Positions 44,959 to 53,203 of a stretch of 64,000 bases of DNA are shown piece by piece. The notes beneath the pieces are model-generated. The model searched no databases, was not told the origin of the DNA, and saw nothing but the letters and a program-made list of their open reading frames with translations. The translations under genes and the position numbers were made by a program. Source of the DNA: Mesorhizobium sp. LHD-90 (GTDB lineage Bacteria > Pseudomonadota > Alphaproteobacteria > Rhizobiales > Rhizobiaceae); the NCBI RefSeq assembly GCF_030929505.1, contig NZ_JAVFVV010000015.1, positions 97,593 to 161,592 of the forward strand. Direction: 5' to 3'. Every line of letters begins with the position of its first letter. Positions within the stretch are counted from its first letter, which is position 1.

Positions 44959-46395
44959 TCAGGAGAAATCCGCGAGCCCGCTGCCCCACGGCCCATGATG
45001 CTTGTCGACGCCATCCACGCGGTCGAAGCCGTGCGCGCCGAAGAAGTCGCGTTGTGCCTGGATGAGGTTCGCCGTGCCGCGGCCGCGGCGATAGCTGTCG
45101 AAATAGCCGAGCGCCGAGGCAAGCGCCGACACCGCCAGGCCATTGAGAATGGCGACCGACACGGTGCGGCGAAGCGCTCCGTCGGTTTCCTTTAACCGCG
45201 CCGCGAAGGCCGGCGTGATCACCAGATTGTCGGCATCGGGTGCGGCGCGGAACGCCGAGGTGATGTCGTCGAGGAATTGCGAGCGGATGATGCAGCCGGC
45301 ACGCCAGATCTTGGCGATGGTCGGCATCGGCAGGTCCCAGCCGAACTCCTTCGACGCCTCCGCCATCACGGCGAAACCCTGCGCATAGGCGCCGATCTTG
45401 CCGGCGAGCAGCGCCAGTTCGAGGTCAGCGATCAGCCGCTCGCGGTCCACCGACCTGATCTGGCCGGCGGCGGGGAGCCCAAGAATCTTTTCGGCGTTCT
45501 CGCGCTGCGCCTTGAAGGATGACAGGCTGCGCGCCGCCACCGCCGCCTCGATGCCGGTCGCCGGCACGCCCATGTTCTGCGCCTCGATCACCGACCATTT
45601 TCCGGTGCCTTTCTGCCCGGCCTTGTCGACGATCATGTCGACCATCGGCTTGCCGGTGATCGGATCGGTCGCGCCGAGCACGATGCCGGAAATCTCGATC
45701 AGATAGGATTCCAGCCTGCCCTTGTTCCAGGTCTTGAAGATTTCGCTGCACTCGCCGGCCGACAGGCCCAGCCCATCGCGCAGCACGCCGTAGATTTCCG
45801 CGATCATCTGCATGTCGGCATATTCGATGCCGTTGTGGATGGTCTTCACAAAATGCCCGGCGCCGTTCGGCCCGAGCCAGGCCGCGCAGGGCTCGCCCCG
45901 ATATTTGGCGGAAACATCGAGCAGCACTTTTTCAATGCGCTTGTAGGAGTCTTTCGTGCCGCCCACCATGATCGACGGGCCGTGGCGCGCGCCCTCCTCG
46001 CCGCCGGACACACCCATGCCGATGAAGGTCAGGCCGGTGCCTTCCAACTCGTTGAAGCGGCGCATCGTGTCGCGGAAATTGGCATTGCCGGCGTCGATGA
46101 TGATGTCGTCGGCGGAAAGCACGCCGCGCAGCAGCGCGATCTGCTCGTCCACCGGCTTGCCGGCCTGGGTCATGATGATCACCGGGCGGGGCGGCTCGAT
46201 CGCCCCGGCAAGCGCCTCGATGGTGTCGCAGGGAACGACCATGTTCGCGAGCGGCCCCGCTTCGGCGGCGAATTCATGGGTACGCGAAGTGGTACGGTTG
46301 TAGACGGCGATGCGGTGGCCTTTTTCGGCGATGTTCAGCGCCAGGTTCGATCCCATCACGCCAAGGCCGATCAGGCCGATTTCGGCTTTCTGCAT
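44959..46395 (-). CDS. gnd: 6-phosphogluconate dehydrogenase, decarboxylating
   Basis: A 478-residue NADP-type enzyme of the pentose phosphate pathway (6-phosphogluconate to ribulose 5-phosphate and CO2). The N-terminal Rossmann motif is GLGVMGSNLALNIAEKG, with NRTTSRT giving the basic pocket for NADP 2'-phosphate. The substrate site is GVSGGEEGARHGPSIMVGG, and the active-site region KTIHNGIEYADMQMIAE includes the 6PGD signature. The C-terminal tail crosses to the other subunit in the dimer. It is convergent with the LacI gene, 26 bases apart. Monocistronic. Confidence 0.97.
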   Translation of the reverse strand: MQKAEIGLIGLGVMGSNLALNIAEKGHRIAVYNRTTSRTHEFAAEAGPLANMVVPCDTIEALAGAIEPPRPVIIMTQAGKPVDEQIALLRGVLSADDIIIDAGNANFRDTMRRFNELEGTGLTFIGMGVSGGEEGARHGPSIMVGGTKDSYKRIEKVLLDVSAKYRGEPCAAWLGPNGAGHFVKTIHNGIEYADMQMIAEIYGVLRDGLGLSAGECSEIFKTWNKGRLESYLIEISGIVLGATDPITGKPMVDMIVDKAGQKGTGKWSVIEAQNMGVPATGIEAAVAARSLSSFKAQRENAEKILGLPAAGQIRSVDRERLIADLELALLAGKIGAYAQGFAVMAEASKEFGWDLPMPTIAKIWRAGCIIRSQFLDDITSAFRAAPDADNLVITPAFAARLKETDGALRRTVSVAILNGLAVSALASALGYFDSYRRGRGTANLIQAQRDFFGAHGFDRVDGVDKHHGPWGSGLADFS

Positions 46396-46498
46396 GTCGC
46401 GTTTCCGTCCCTGCTGTTTTTGTTCGGCCGGCCTTGATGCGGCGGCGCGCGATGTTTGCCGCCGGCCGGAGGCTTCGTCAACCTGCCGGTCAGCCTGG

Positions 46499-46936
46499 TC
46501 AGCCCTGGCTGCGCTTGCGGCCGTAGAGTTCCAGCCGGTGGTGAACGATATCGTAGCCGAGCCGCTTGGCGATCTCGTCTTGCAACTGTTCGATGCGGTC
46601 GGACTTGAACTCGATCACGTCGCCCGTCTCGATGTCGATGAGATGGTCGTGGTGGTCTCCGCCCGACGGCTCGAAGCGCGACGGCCCGCCCTCGAAGGCA
46701 TGGCGCTGGATGGCGCCCATGCCCTCCAGCAGTTTCATGGTGCGGTAGACGGTGGACAGCGAGATGCTTGGCTCGATGGTCACGGCGCGGCGGAATATCT
46801 CCAGTGCGTCCGGATGGTCGTCCGCGCTCGACAGTATGCCGAGAATGATGCGGCGCGGCCGCGTGATCCGCACGCCGGCCTTGCGCAGCGCCTTCTCGTA
46901 GTCGGGCCGGCCCGGTGGAATCGCTCTTGTCGTCAT
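46499..46936 (-). CDS. Fur-family metalloregulator (Fur/Mur type)
   Basis: A 145-residue regulator. The winged helix ([32 protein letters not shown], then [18 protein letters not shown]) occupies residues 15-75. The metal-sensing part has the motif [19 protein letters not shown], with the HHDHLID ligands and a following Glu. No CxxC zinc motif is seen, as in many rhizobial Fur/Mur proteins. The start at 46936 ([11 protein letters not shown]) is preferred; the open frame runs further into a low-complexity stretch. In Rhizobiales this branch often responds to manganese (Mur) rather than iron. The box at 49730-49744 before the multicopper oxidase gene is a candidate target. Confidence 0.88.
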   Translation of the reverse strand: MTTRAIPPGRPDYEKALRKAGVRITRPRRIILGILSSADDHPDALEIFRRAVTIEPSISLSTVYRTMKLLEGMGAIQRHAFEGGPSRFEPSGGDHHDHLIDIETGDVIEFKSDRIEQLQDEIAKRLGYDIVHHRLELYGRKRSQG

Positions 46937-47027
46937 CGGCGGATTATGCGCCAGATGACAACCAGTTGCAAAGAAGCGTTGGGCCTCCCAACCGCCGGCG
47001 CGTCCGGCAGCCGACGGGGCTTGCCAC

Positions 47028-47297
47028 CTATCCGAAGGTCCTGCCGCTCCGCGGTTTCTCCTCCTCCTCGAACGCAACCGCGACGTTCGCGTTTGCCGAC
47101 AGGCGCACCTTGTCGCCTTCGACCTCTGCGATCAGCGCGGCCGGGATGGTGAGGTGGTGTCCCCTGTGCAAGCCCTCCCCGCTGTCCTTGCGCGTGAGCC
47201 TTATGGCGTCTTCCTCGACCCTGTCGACAGTTCCGATGTGAACGCCGTCGGCCCCGATGACTTCCATTTTTTCCCTGACGTCTTTGAGTCCGGACAT
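47028..47297 (-). CDS. DUF2171 protein
   Basis: An 89-residue protein starting [34 protein letters not shown], which is the DUF2171 PRC-barrel-like pattern (GADGVHVGTVD), followed by [28 protein letters not shown]. Such proteins are small and soluble, often in copies linked to stress or envelope genes; no activity is known. AGGAGG five bases before the ATG at 47297 supports this start over one 8 codons upstream. Confidence 0.82.
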   Translation of the reverse strand: MSGLKDVREKMEVIGADGVHIGTVDRVEEDAIRLTRKDSGEGLHRGHHLTIPAALIAEVEGDKVRLSANANVAVAFEEEEKPRSGRTFG

Positions 47298-47370
47298 CTG
47301 GTCCTCCTGTGATGACGCCACTCAACGCGCGGCACGCCGATTGGCTCCCTTCACAGGGTCGTGCGGAAGC

Positions 47371-48579
47371 TCAAATCTTCACCAGCATTGCGGTGAGGTA
47401 CATGACGGCCACGCCGGCGGCCAGCCCCGCGACGGTCCAGGGCGCGGCGAGCGCAGCGGCGCCCCGGCCGTCCGACCGCATCAGGAAGGCGGTGACCTCG
47501 ACGATCACCTGCAGGATGGCGCCAGCCCCGACCGCCAGTGCCAGCGCCGACCATTGCGGCGCGTAGGCGAGGCTGCCGATCCACAGGCCGATCACGGCGG
47601 GACCGCCGGCGAGAAGTGTCAGTCCCACGAAATTCAGCAGCGTCGGTCTGGTCTTCAGCAAGGGCGCGGCGATGCCGATGCCTTCGGTGACGTTGTGCAG
47701 CATGAAACCCAGCACCAGGAACGTGCCCAGCCCGGCCGCGCCGGCGGCGAAGGCGGCGCCGATCGCCAGCCCCTCGCCGAGATTGTGCAGGCCGATGCCG
47801 AGCGCGATGAAGGTCGCCAGCGCCAGGCCGGTCGGCGCGCCGCTCCGGCGGCCGGCCGCCATCAGCAGCAGGAAACTCGCGGCGGCCGCGAGCACCACCA
47901 TGACCGGTCCCTGGAACAGCGCGGCCGCCTCGCCGGCAAGCTCGAACGCCTCGAATGCGGCATCGACGAGCAGGAAGGCGAGCAGGCCGACGGTGAGCGC
48001 CAGCAGGAAATTCATGCCGTCGCGGCCGACGCCGCGCAGGGCTGGATAAAACAGCATGCCGACCGCGACCGGGACCAGCCCGACCAGCACGCCGAGCAGC
48101 CCCTGCGACACCAGATTGCCGGCGTTCGGCACCGGCGTCGGCACGGCGACGGCAATCTCGTGGGTGAAGGTCGCGCCGGTGCCGGTGACGACGGTGACGG
48201 CATGCGCCTCGCCCAGCACCCAGGGAAACGGCAAGCGGATCCAGGCAGTGTCGCCGCGGCCGACCGGGCCGGCCGGCGTCTGCGTGAACTGCCAGTAGGC
48301 GTCGTCGACCTGCACCTGGGCGATCGTCATCGGCTCGGAGCCGCCGGCGCGCACCAGCACCTCGATGCCGTCGGTAGATAATATCGTCCGCTCGAAGCTC
48401 AGCTCTTCGACCGGCGGCGCGCCATTGCCAAAACCGCGCAACGGGTCGGCGGCGACCAGCCAGACGGCAGCAACCATGAGCGCGGCGAGTGGTAACAGCA
48501 GCCACAACAAAGCCGCCCTCGGCGGTCGCACCGCGGCAGGAGCAGGCCGCGTGGCGGCGATCGGCGAGGCTTCGTTCAT
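47371..48579 (-). CDS. ZIP-family metal transporter with extra N-terminal periplasmic domain
   Basis: A 402-residue protein. The C-terminal ~260 residues form a ZIP transporter with metal-site helices GIGLHNLGEGLAIGAAF and GFMLHNVTEGIGIAAPL (the HNxxEG signature twice). The N-terminal ~140 residues are not part of ZIP: an anchor helix (ALLWLLLPLAALMVAAVW) and then a beta-rich domain (AQVQVDDAYWQFTQTPAGPVG ... GTGATFTHEIAVAVP). The ATG at 48579 overlaps the TGA of the multicopper oxidase gene (ATGA), with GGAGG upstream, so the two are translationally coupled. ZIP proteins import or export Zn, Fe or Mn; the pairing suggests the oxidised metal is the substrate. Confidence 0.88.
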   Translation of the reverse strand: MNEASPIAATRPAPAAVRPPRAALLWLLLPLAALMVAAVWLVAADPLRGFGNGAPPVEELSFERTILSTDGIEVLVRAGGSEPMTIAQVQVDDAYWQFTQTPAGPVGRGDTAWIRLPFPWVLGEAHAVTVVTGTGATFTHEIAVAVPTPVPNAGNLVSQGLLGVLVGLVPVAVGMLFYPALRGVGRDGMNFLLALTVGLLAFLLVDAAFEAFELAGEAAALFQGPVMVVLAAAASFLLLMAAGRRSGAPTGLALATFIALGIGLHNLGEGLAIGAAFAAGAAGLGTFLVLGFMLHNVTEGIGIAAPLLKTRPTLLNFVGLTLLAGGPAVIGLWIGSLAYAPQWSALALAVGAGAILQVIVEVTAFLMRSDGRGAAALAAPWTVAGLAAGVAVMYLTAMLVKI

Positions 48580-49712
48580 GCCACCGCCTCCACCACCTCG
48601 AACATGCCCGACCAGCCGAGCTCGGTGAATTCCGACTGGTGCGGATGGAACATGTAGAGCCCGGTCTCGTGATCGCGATAGGTGAATTCGAGGATGCCGC
48701 GCTGCGCCTGGCACTGCGTGATCAGGTCGACGGTCTTCAGCGTCGGGGTCAGCGTCGTCCCCTGGTCGAAATAGTCGAAGAAGTTGGCGTGCAGGTGGAA
48801 GGAGTTGATCGGGTCGAATTCCACGACATTGACCAGATAGAGCCGGATAGGCCGGTCGCGCACGACCCTGATCGGCCGCTTCATGTAGGCGTGGGCGACC
48901 GTGTTCACGGCATAGACTTCGTTCTCGTTGTCGAAGTTGGTGTCGAAGCCGTTCATCACCATGACGAATTCCTGCCATTCGGCGTTCTCGGGCGTACCGA
49001 GGAGACGGGAACGCGCGATGTCGGCATGCTCCGGATGCCGGGCCGGATCTGGATCGATGACGAACAGGCCGTACATGCCCTTGTGGATGTGCCGCTTCAG
49101 CGGCAGGGCATGGCAGTGGTAGAGATGGCAGCCGAACGGTTTTGCGTCGAACTCGTAGACGAATTCGTCGCCCGGATCGATCAGCCCTGCCCCGGGCACG
49201 CCGTCCATCCGCGCCGCGTGGATGCCGTGGAAATGCATCGAATGCGGATGCGAGCCGAAGTTGCGGAAGACGATCCGCAACCTCTCGCCTTCGGTCGCGC
49301 GCAGCGACGGGCCGGGCACCCGGCCGTTATAGGTCCATGCCGGGAATTTTATCCCCGGCGCGATCTCGATCTCCTTGTCGTTCGCCTCGACCTCGAAGGT
49401 GCGCAGCGTGCGGCCGTCCGGCAGGATCGATACCGTGCCGGTTTCCCAGTCGGTCAGGAGATCGGCGGGGTCAAAACCGTTGCCGGCGCTGTCGACGTCG
49501 CCGACGGTGATCATCGCGCCATGCGCGGCATGCGGCGACGCGGTGGCCGCAGCCATGTCCACGGTGGCAGGCGTCGTGCCGTGAGCGGAATGGCCCGACT
49601 GGCCGAGCGCCGCGCCGGCAGCGACAACGCTACCGCCGGCCGCCGTCAGGCCCGCGCGCAACAGGTGACGGCGGCTGAACCCACCGCGAAGCCAGGCCGA
49701 AATACCGTCCAT
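48576..49712 (-). CDS. Multicopper oxidase, Tat-exported
   Basis: A 378-residue protein with a twin-arginine signal (FSRRHLLRAGLTAAGG). Two cupredoxin domains follow. The first carries HSMHFHG and CHLYHCHALPLKRHIHKGMYG, i.e. ligands for type 1 and shared sites. The second has NSFHLHANFFDYF and GLYMFHPHQSEFTELGWSGMFEV. The His-rich linker after the signal (HSAHG, HAAHG) may bind metal. The layout is close to two-domain oxidases of the nitrite-reductase/laccase type, but NirK markers are not convincing. It probably oxidises a metal or phenol in the periplasm. The ATG at 49712 follows AGGAAA; a Fur/Mur-like box lies 18 bases upstream. It is coupled to the ZIP gene by an ATGA overlap. Confidence 0.88.
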   Translation of the reverse strand: MDGISAWLRGGFSRRHLLRAGLTAAGGSVVAAGAALGQSGHSAHGTTPATVDMAAATASPHAAHGAMITVGDVDSAGNGFDPADLLTDWETGTVSILPDGRTLRTFEVEANDKEIEIAPGIKFPAWTYNGRVPGPSLRATEGERLRIVFRNFGSHPHSMHFHGIHAARMDGVPGAGLIDPGDEFVYEFDAKPFGCHLYHCHALPLKRHIHKGMYGLFVIDPDPARHPEHADIARSRLLGTPENAEWQEFVMVMNGFDTNFDNENEVYAVNTVAHAYMKRPIRVVRDRPIRLYLVNVVEFDPINSFHLHANFFDYFDQGTTLTPTLKTVDLITQCQAQRGILEFTYRDHETGLYMFHPHQSEFTELGWSGMFEVVEAVA

Positions 49713-49729
49713 GCGCGATTTCCTGCAAA

Positions 49730-49744
49730 TGCGAATGATTTGCA
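49730..49744. promoter_or_regulatory. Fur/Mur-like box upstream of the multicopper oxidase
   Basis: TGCGAATGATTTGCA, a 7-1-7 dyad with one mismatch, within the larger TGCAAATGCGAATGATTTGCA (49724-49744), which also has perfect TGCAAAT/ATTTGCA arms. This agrees with the TGC-AAT-N-ATT-GCA form of alphaproteobacterial Fur/Mur sites. It lies 18-32 bases before the oxidase ATG. Confidence 0.65.
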
Positions 49745-50019
49745 TTATGGGCGCGACGCGCCCCGACCACAAGCGGATTCTCGCAGCCGCGGCCAAGTCG
49801 CCGAAACCCCCGCGCACACGTGCGTCGGTCGCCCCGGCGAGACCGGCTTGGCTTCGACGATGTCAACCGCGGAGCCCCAGGTCGGGGTCTCGACTCGACC
49901 CTTATGGCGACGCCCGCCAGCCGGACTGTCAGTCATACCGCGCAGCCGGATCGCCGGCAGGAAAGCCTTGCTCGGCATTTTCCGACCATTTGGACGGCGG
50001 ACTTGCATTTGCCCGGTTC

Positions 50020-51969
50020 ATGACGACATTGGCGCGTATGAACATCCCGACGCAACCGGTACGCCTGCAACGTCCGCCTGAAAAACGGCGACGCATCCCA
50101 GTCTCCATCATCATGGCGCTCAGCTTCGGCACATTGGTCCTGCTGTCGGTCGGCGGCGTGCTAGCGCTGACCGTCAGCGCCAACTACCGCAACACCTTCG
50201 ACCTGCTCGGCGCGCAATCGACGCTGCTCGTCGACGCGATGGAAGATTCGCTGCGCACGGAGATGGCGCGCCCCGAAAGCGCGGTGGACGGCATCGCCCA
50301 GCTCTACACGCAGGGCGAGTTCCAGATCGACGACGAGGATGCGACGGCGGCGGCGCTTTCCGGCGCGCTTTCGGCCACGACGCAAGCCACCGCCATGCTG
50401 ATCTGCACGCCGGACATGGTCTGCCGGGGTGTCTCGCGCAGGAGGGACAGCGACCCGCCAGGGGAGATCCAGCGGTTCGCGCCAGAAGCCGAGACCTCGC
50501 CGCAGACGCTCGCCGCGCTGGAACAGCGCCGCCGGGTCGACGGCCGCCGCTGGGGGGCGTTCGTGAGCAACCAGTACGGCCTGTTCGCCCAGGTGTCGGT
50601 TCCCCTGTCCCGGAATGGCGCGACGCATGGGTGGGTGATCGCGGCGGTGGAACTGCACAAGCTTTCCGACATCACGCAGCAGCTCTCCACCCGTTTCGGC
50701 ACGCATGCCTTCATTCTCGACGGGGACGACCGCGTCCTCGCCGACCCGCGGCTGGCCGATCCCGCCGGGCCGAAGGGCGCCATCACGCCGCTGATGCCGC
50801 TTGCCGCCTTCGGCGATCCGGTGCTGGCCGCCTACCCCGAGCGCAAGGCTGAGGAGCAATTCGACGCACGACGCACCCGCGACGTGGAACTGGCCGAGAT
50901 CGACCTGGACGGCGACAAGGATACGTCCAATTGGTGGAACGACGAAGCCAGCTATTTCGCCATGACCCGCAAGATTGCCGGCTATGGCGAGCGGCCGTGG
51001 ACCATCGGCGCCTACTTCAAGTCCAGCCAGATCGCCGGCGAGATCGAGCGTGTCGTCGCATCGGCGCTGGTCGGGCTAGGCGCGATGGCGGCCGCGGTAA
51101 TCATCGCCATCCTGCTCGGCAGGCGGCTGTCCCGACCGATCCAGGCGATCGCCGGCCAGGCCACCCGCGTCGCCGATTTCGAACTCGACGGGCTTGCGCC
51201 GCTGCCGCGCAGCCGGGTGCTGGAGATCGACGATCAGGCCTCCGCCTTCAACGCCATGCTGATCGGCCTGCGCGCCTTCTCCACCTACATCCCGCGCTCG
51301 CTGGTGGCCAAACTCGTTCGCAGCGGCGAGATCGGCATCGTCGAATCGCGCGAGGCCATGGTCACCGTCATGTTCACCGACATCGCCGATTTCACCGCGC
51401 TGTCGGAACGCATGGGCGCGGCCGAGGCGGCAAAACTGCTCAACCGGCATTTCGCCATCCTGTGCCGCGCCGTCGACGCCGAGGGCGGCACCGTCGACAA
51501 ATTCCTCGGAGACGGCATGATGGCCTTCTTCGGCGCACCGGATCACCTCAAGGGCCATGCCGCGGCCGCCGTCCGCGCCGCGGCAGTGATCCGCGACGAA
51601 CTGGAAGCCGACAACCGGTCGGCCGCGACAGAAGGCAGGCCGGCATTGCGCGTGCGCATCGGCATCCACACCGGGCCGGTCATCGTCGGCAACATCGGCG
51701 CGTCCGACCGCGTCAACTACACGATCATCGGCGACACGGTGAATGTCAGCCAGAGATTGCAGGAACTGGGCAAGGTGCTGGCGCCCGAGGCCCGCACCAC
51801 GATAGCCATATCCGCCGAGACCGCCTCGCGCCTCGACGAACGTTTCGAGACGATCCCCGCCGGCACTCACAGGCTGCGCGGGCGCGGCGAGGCGATGGCG
51901 GTTTTCGTGGTCGGCGAGGTTCATGCCGGAGCCCCCTCATCCGAGACGCATGAGGCGAGCGCGGCATAG
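50020..51969 (+). CDS. Membrane-bound class III adenylate/guanylate cyclase with Cache-like sensor and HAMP
   Basis: About 649 residues. One N-terminal transmembrane helix (PVSIIMALSFGTLVLLSVGGVLAL) is followed by a ~300-residue periplasmic sensor, helix 2 near 346-368 (SALVGLGAMAAAVIIAILL), a HAMP linker (RPIQAIAGQATRVADFELDG) and the cyclase domain. Metal-binding Asp454 (FTDIADF) and Asp498 (GDGMMAF) are present, with Lys494 at the purine-specifying position. IGDTVNVSQRLQ supplies the late catalytic region. It converts ATP (probably) to cAMP in response to an extracytoplasmic ligand. Starts at 50020 or 50038 are both possible; neither has a strong ribosome site. Its 3' end faces the agl operon terminator. 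Confidence 0.87.
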   Translation: MTTLARMNIPTQPVRLQRPPEKRRRIPVSIIMALSFGTLVLLSVGGVLALTVSANYRNTFDLLGAQSTLLVDAMEDSLRTEMARPESAVDGIAQLYTQGEFQIDDEDATAAALSGALSATTQATAMLICTPDMVCRGVSRRRDSDPPGEIQRFAPEAETSPQTLAALEQRRRVDGRRWGAFVSNQYGLFAQVSVPLSRNGATHGWVIAAVELHKLSDITQQLSTRFGTHAFILDGDDRVLADPRLADPAGPKGAITPLMPLAAFGDPVLAAYPERKAEEQFDARRTRDVELAEIDLDGDKDTSNWWNDEASYFAMTRKIAGYGERPWTIGAYFKSSQIAGEIERVVASALVGLGAMAAAVIIAILLGRRLSRPIQAIAGQATRVADFELDGLAPLPRSRVLEIDDQASAFNAMLIGLRAFSTYIPRSLVAKLVRSGEIGIVESREAMVTVMFTDIADFTALSERMGAAEAAKLLNRHFAILCRAVDAEGGTVDKFLGDGMMAFFGAPDHLKGHAAAAVRAAAVIRDELEADNRSAATEGRPALRVRIGIHTGPVIVGNIGASDRVNYTIIGDTVNVSQRLQELGKVLAPEARTTIAISAETASRLDERFETIPAGTHRLRGRGEAMAVFVVGEVHAGAPSSETHEASAA

Positions 51970-52012
51970 CGCCACCGACGAACACCACTACGCAACAGAT
52001 GCCGCGAAAGCA

Positions 52013-52038
52013 GGCGGGCTCCCTTTCGGGAGCCCGCC
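52013..52038. terminator. Hairpin between the cyclase and agl operon, probably bidirectional
   Basis: GGCGGGCTCCC (52013-52023) and GGGAGCCCGCC (52028-52038) are perfect 11-base arms around TTTC, located between the convergent ends of the cyclase and aglK genes. The T-run is weak on both sides, so termination efficiency is uncertain. Confidence 0.7.
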
Positions 52039-52066
52039 GCACAAAGGCGCCGGATGGGAGGAGGGA

Positions 52067-53176
52067 TCAGGCGGCCTTCGCCTCCTCGCGCGGTCGCGCG
52101 AACGAAAGGCCATTGTCGTCGAAGATATGCAGATCGCCGGCATCCGCCGAAAGCCGGATCGTCGAGCCGCGCTGCACGCTGGCGTTGCCCGGCAGCTTGG
52201 CGACGATCGGCTCGTTCGGCCGGCCGATGTCGACATAGACCAGTTGCACCTCGCCGAGCTGCTCGATGTAGTCGATCGCTCCCTCGAACAGCACGTTGTC
52301 GCCGCCGGCCAGCGACAGGTCCTCCGGCCGCACGCCGAAACTGATCGTGCTGCCGGCGGAAGCGCCGGACGTGGAGACCGGCACCGCGATCTTGCGGCCG
52401 AACACATCGACCTCGGTCGGCATGCCGGGCTTGCTCAGCGTGGCCGGCAGGATGTTCATGGCCGGCGAGCCGATGAATTGGGCGACGAACAGGTTGCCGG
52501 GATGCTTGTAGAGTTCCATCGGAGAGCCGACCTGTTCGATGCGGCCTTCCTTCAGCACCACGATGCGGTCGGCCAGCGTCATCGCCTCGACCTGGTCGTG
52601 GGTGACATAGATCATGGTGGTGTTGGGCATCGATTCCTTGAGTTTTGCGATCTCGATGCGGGTGGCGACGCGCAGCGCAGCGTCGAGGTTCGACAGCGGC
52701 TCGTCGAACAGAAAGACCTTGGGGTTGCGCACGATGGCGCGGCCGATGGCGACACGCTGCCGCTGGCCGCCCGACATCGCCTTGGGCAGCCGGTCGAGCA
52801 TCTTCGTCAACTGGAGGATCTCGGCGGCGTTGCGCACGCGCTTGTCGATCTCCGCCTTGCTTTCCCGCGCGATGCGCATGGAGAAGGCCATATTGTCATA
52901 GACCGTCATGTGCGGATAGAGCGCGTAGGACTGGAACACCATGGCGATGCCGCGTTTCGACGGCGGCACATCGTTGACGACTTCGCCTGCGATCTTCAGC
53001 TCTCCCGACGTGATCTCCTCCAGGCCTGCGATGGTCCGCAGCAGAGTCGACTTGCCGCAGCCGGACGGACCGACGAAGACGATGAACTCGCCGGACTGGA
53101 TGTCGAGGTCGATGCCATGAAGCGTGTAGAGGTTGCCATACGCCTTCTTGACGTTCCTGAGGGTGAGATCGGCCAT
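52067..53176 (-). CDS. aglK: Alpha-glucoside ABC transporter ATP-binding protein
   Basis: A 369-residue UgpC/MalK-type ATPase: Walker A GPSGCGKST, signature MSGGQRQRVAIGRAIV, Walker B VFLFDEPLSNLD, D-loop, and C-terminal regulatory fold (FGVRPEDLSLAGG). It is the last gene of the operon in the order E-F-G-A-K, which equals the aglEFGAK order of Sinorhizobium. It starts 27 bases after the glucosidase stop. It differs clearly from the ATPase of the 39-kb operon in its C-terminal part. Confidence 0.93.
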   Translation of the reverse strand: MADLTLRNVKKAYGNLYTLHGIDLDIQSGEFIVFVGPSGCGKSTLLRTIAGLEEITSGELKIAGEVVNDVPPSKRGIAMVFQSYALYPHMTVYDNMAFSMRIARESKAEIDKRVRNAAEILQLTKMLDRLPKAMSGGQRQRVAIGRAIVRNPKVFLFDEPLSNLDAALRVATRIEIAKLKESMPNTTMIYVTHDQVEAMTLADRIVVLKEGRIEQVGSPMELYKHPGNLFVAQFIGSPAMNILPATLSKPGMPTEVDVFGRKIAVPVSTSGASAGSTISFGVRPEDLSLAGGDNVLFEGAIDYIEQLGEVQLVYVDIGRPNEPIVAKLPGNASVQRGSTIRLSADAGDLHIFDDNGLSFARPREEAKAA

Positions 53177-53203
53177 GCTGTCCTCCCTTTTTGCCGCGCC
53201 ACG

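Noticed and set aside
48576..49712. Copper nitrite reductase NirK
   Set aside because: Two cupredoxin domains fit, but no denitrification genes lie nearby and the ZIP coupling and metal box point to metal handling.
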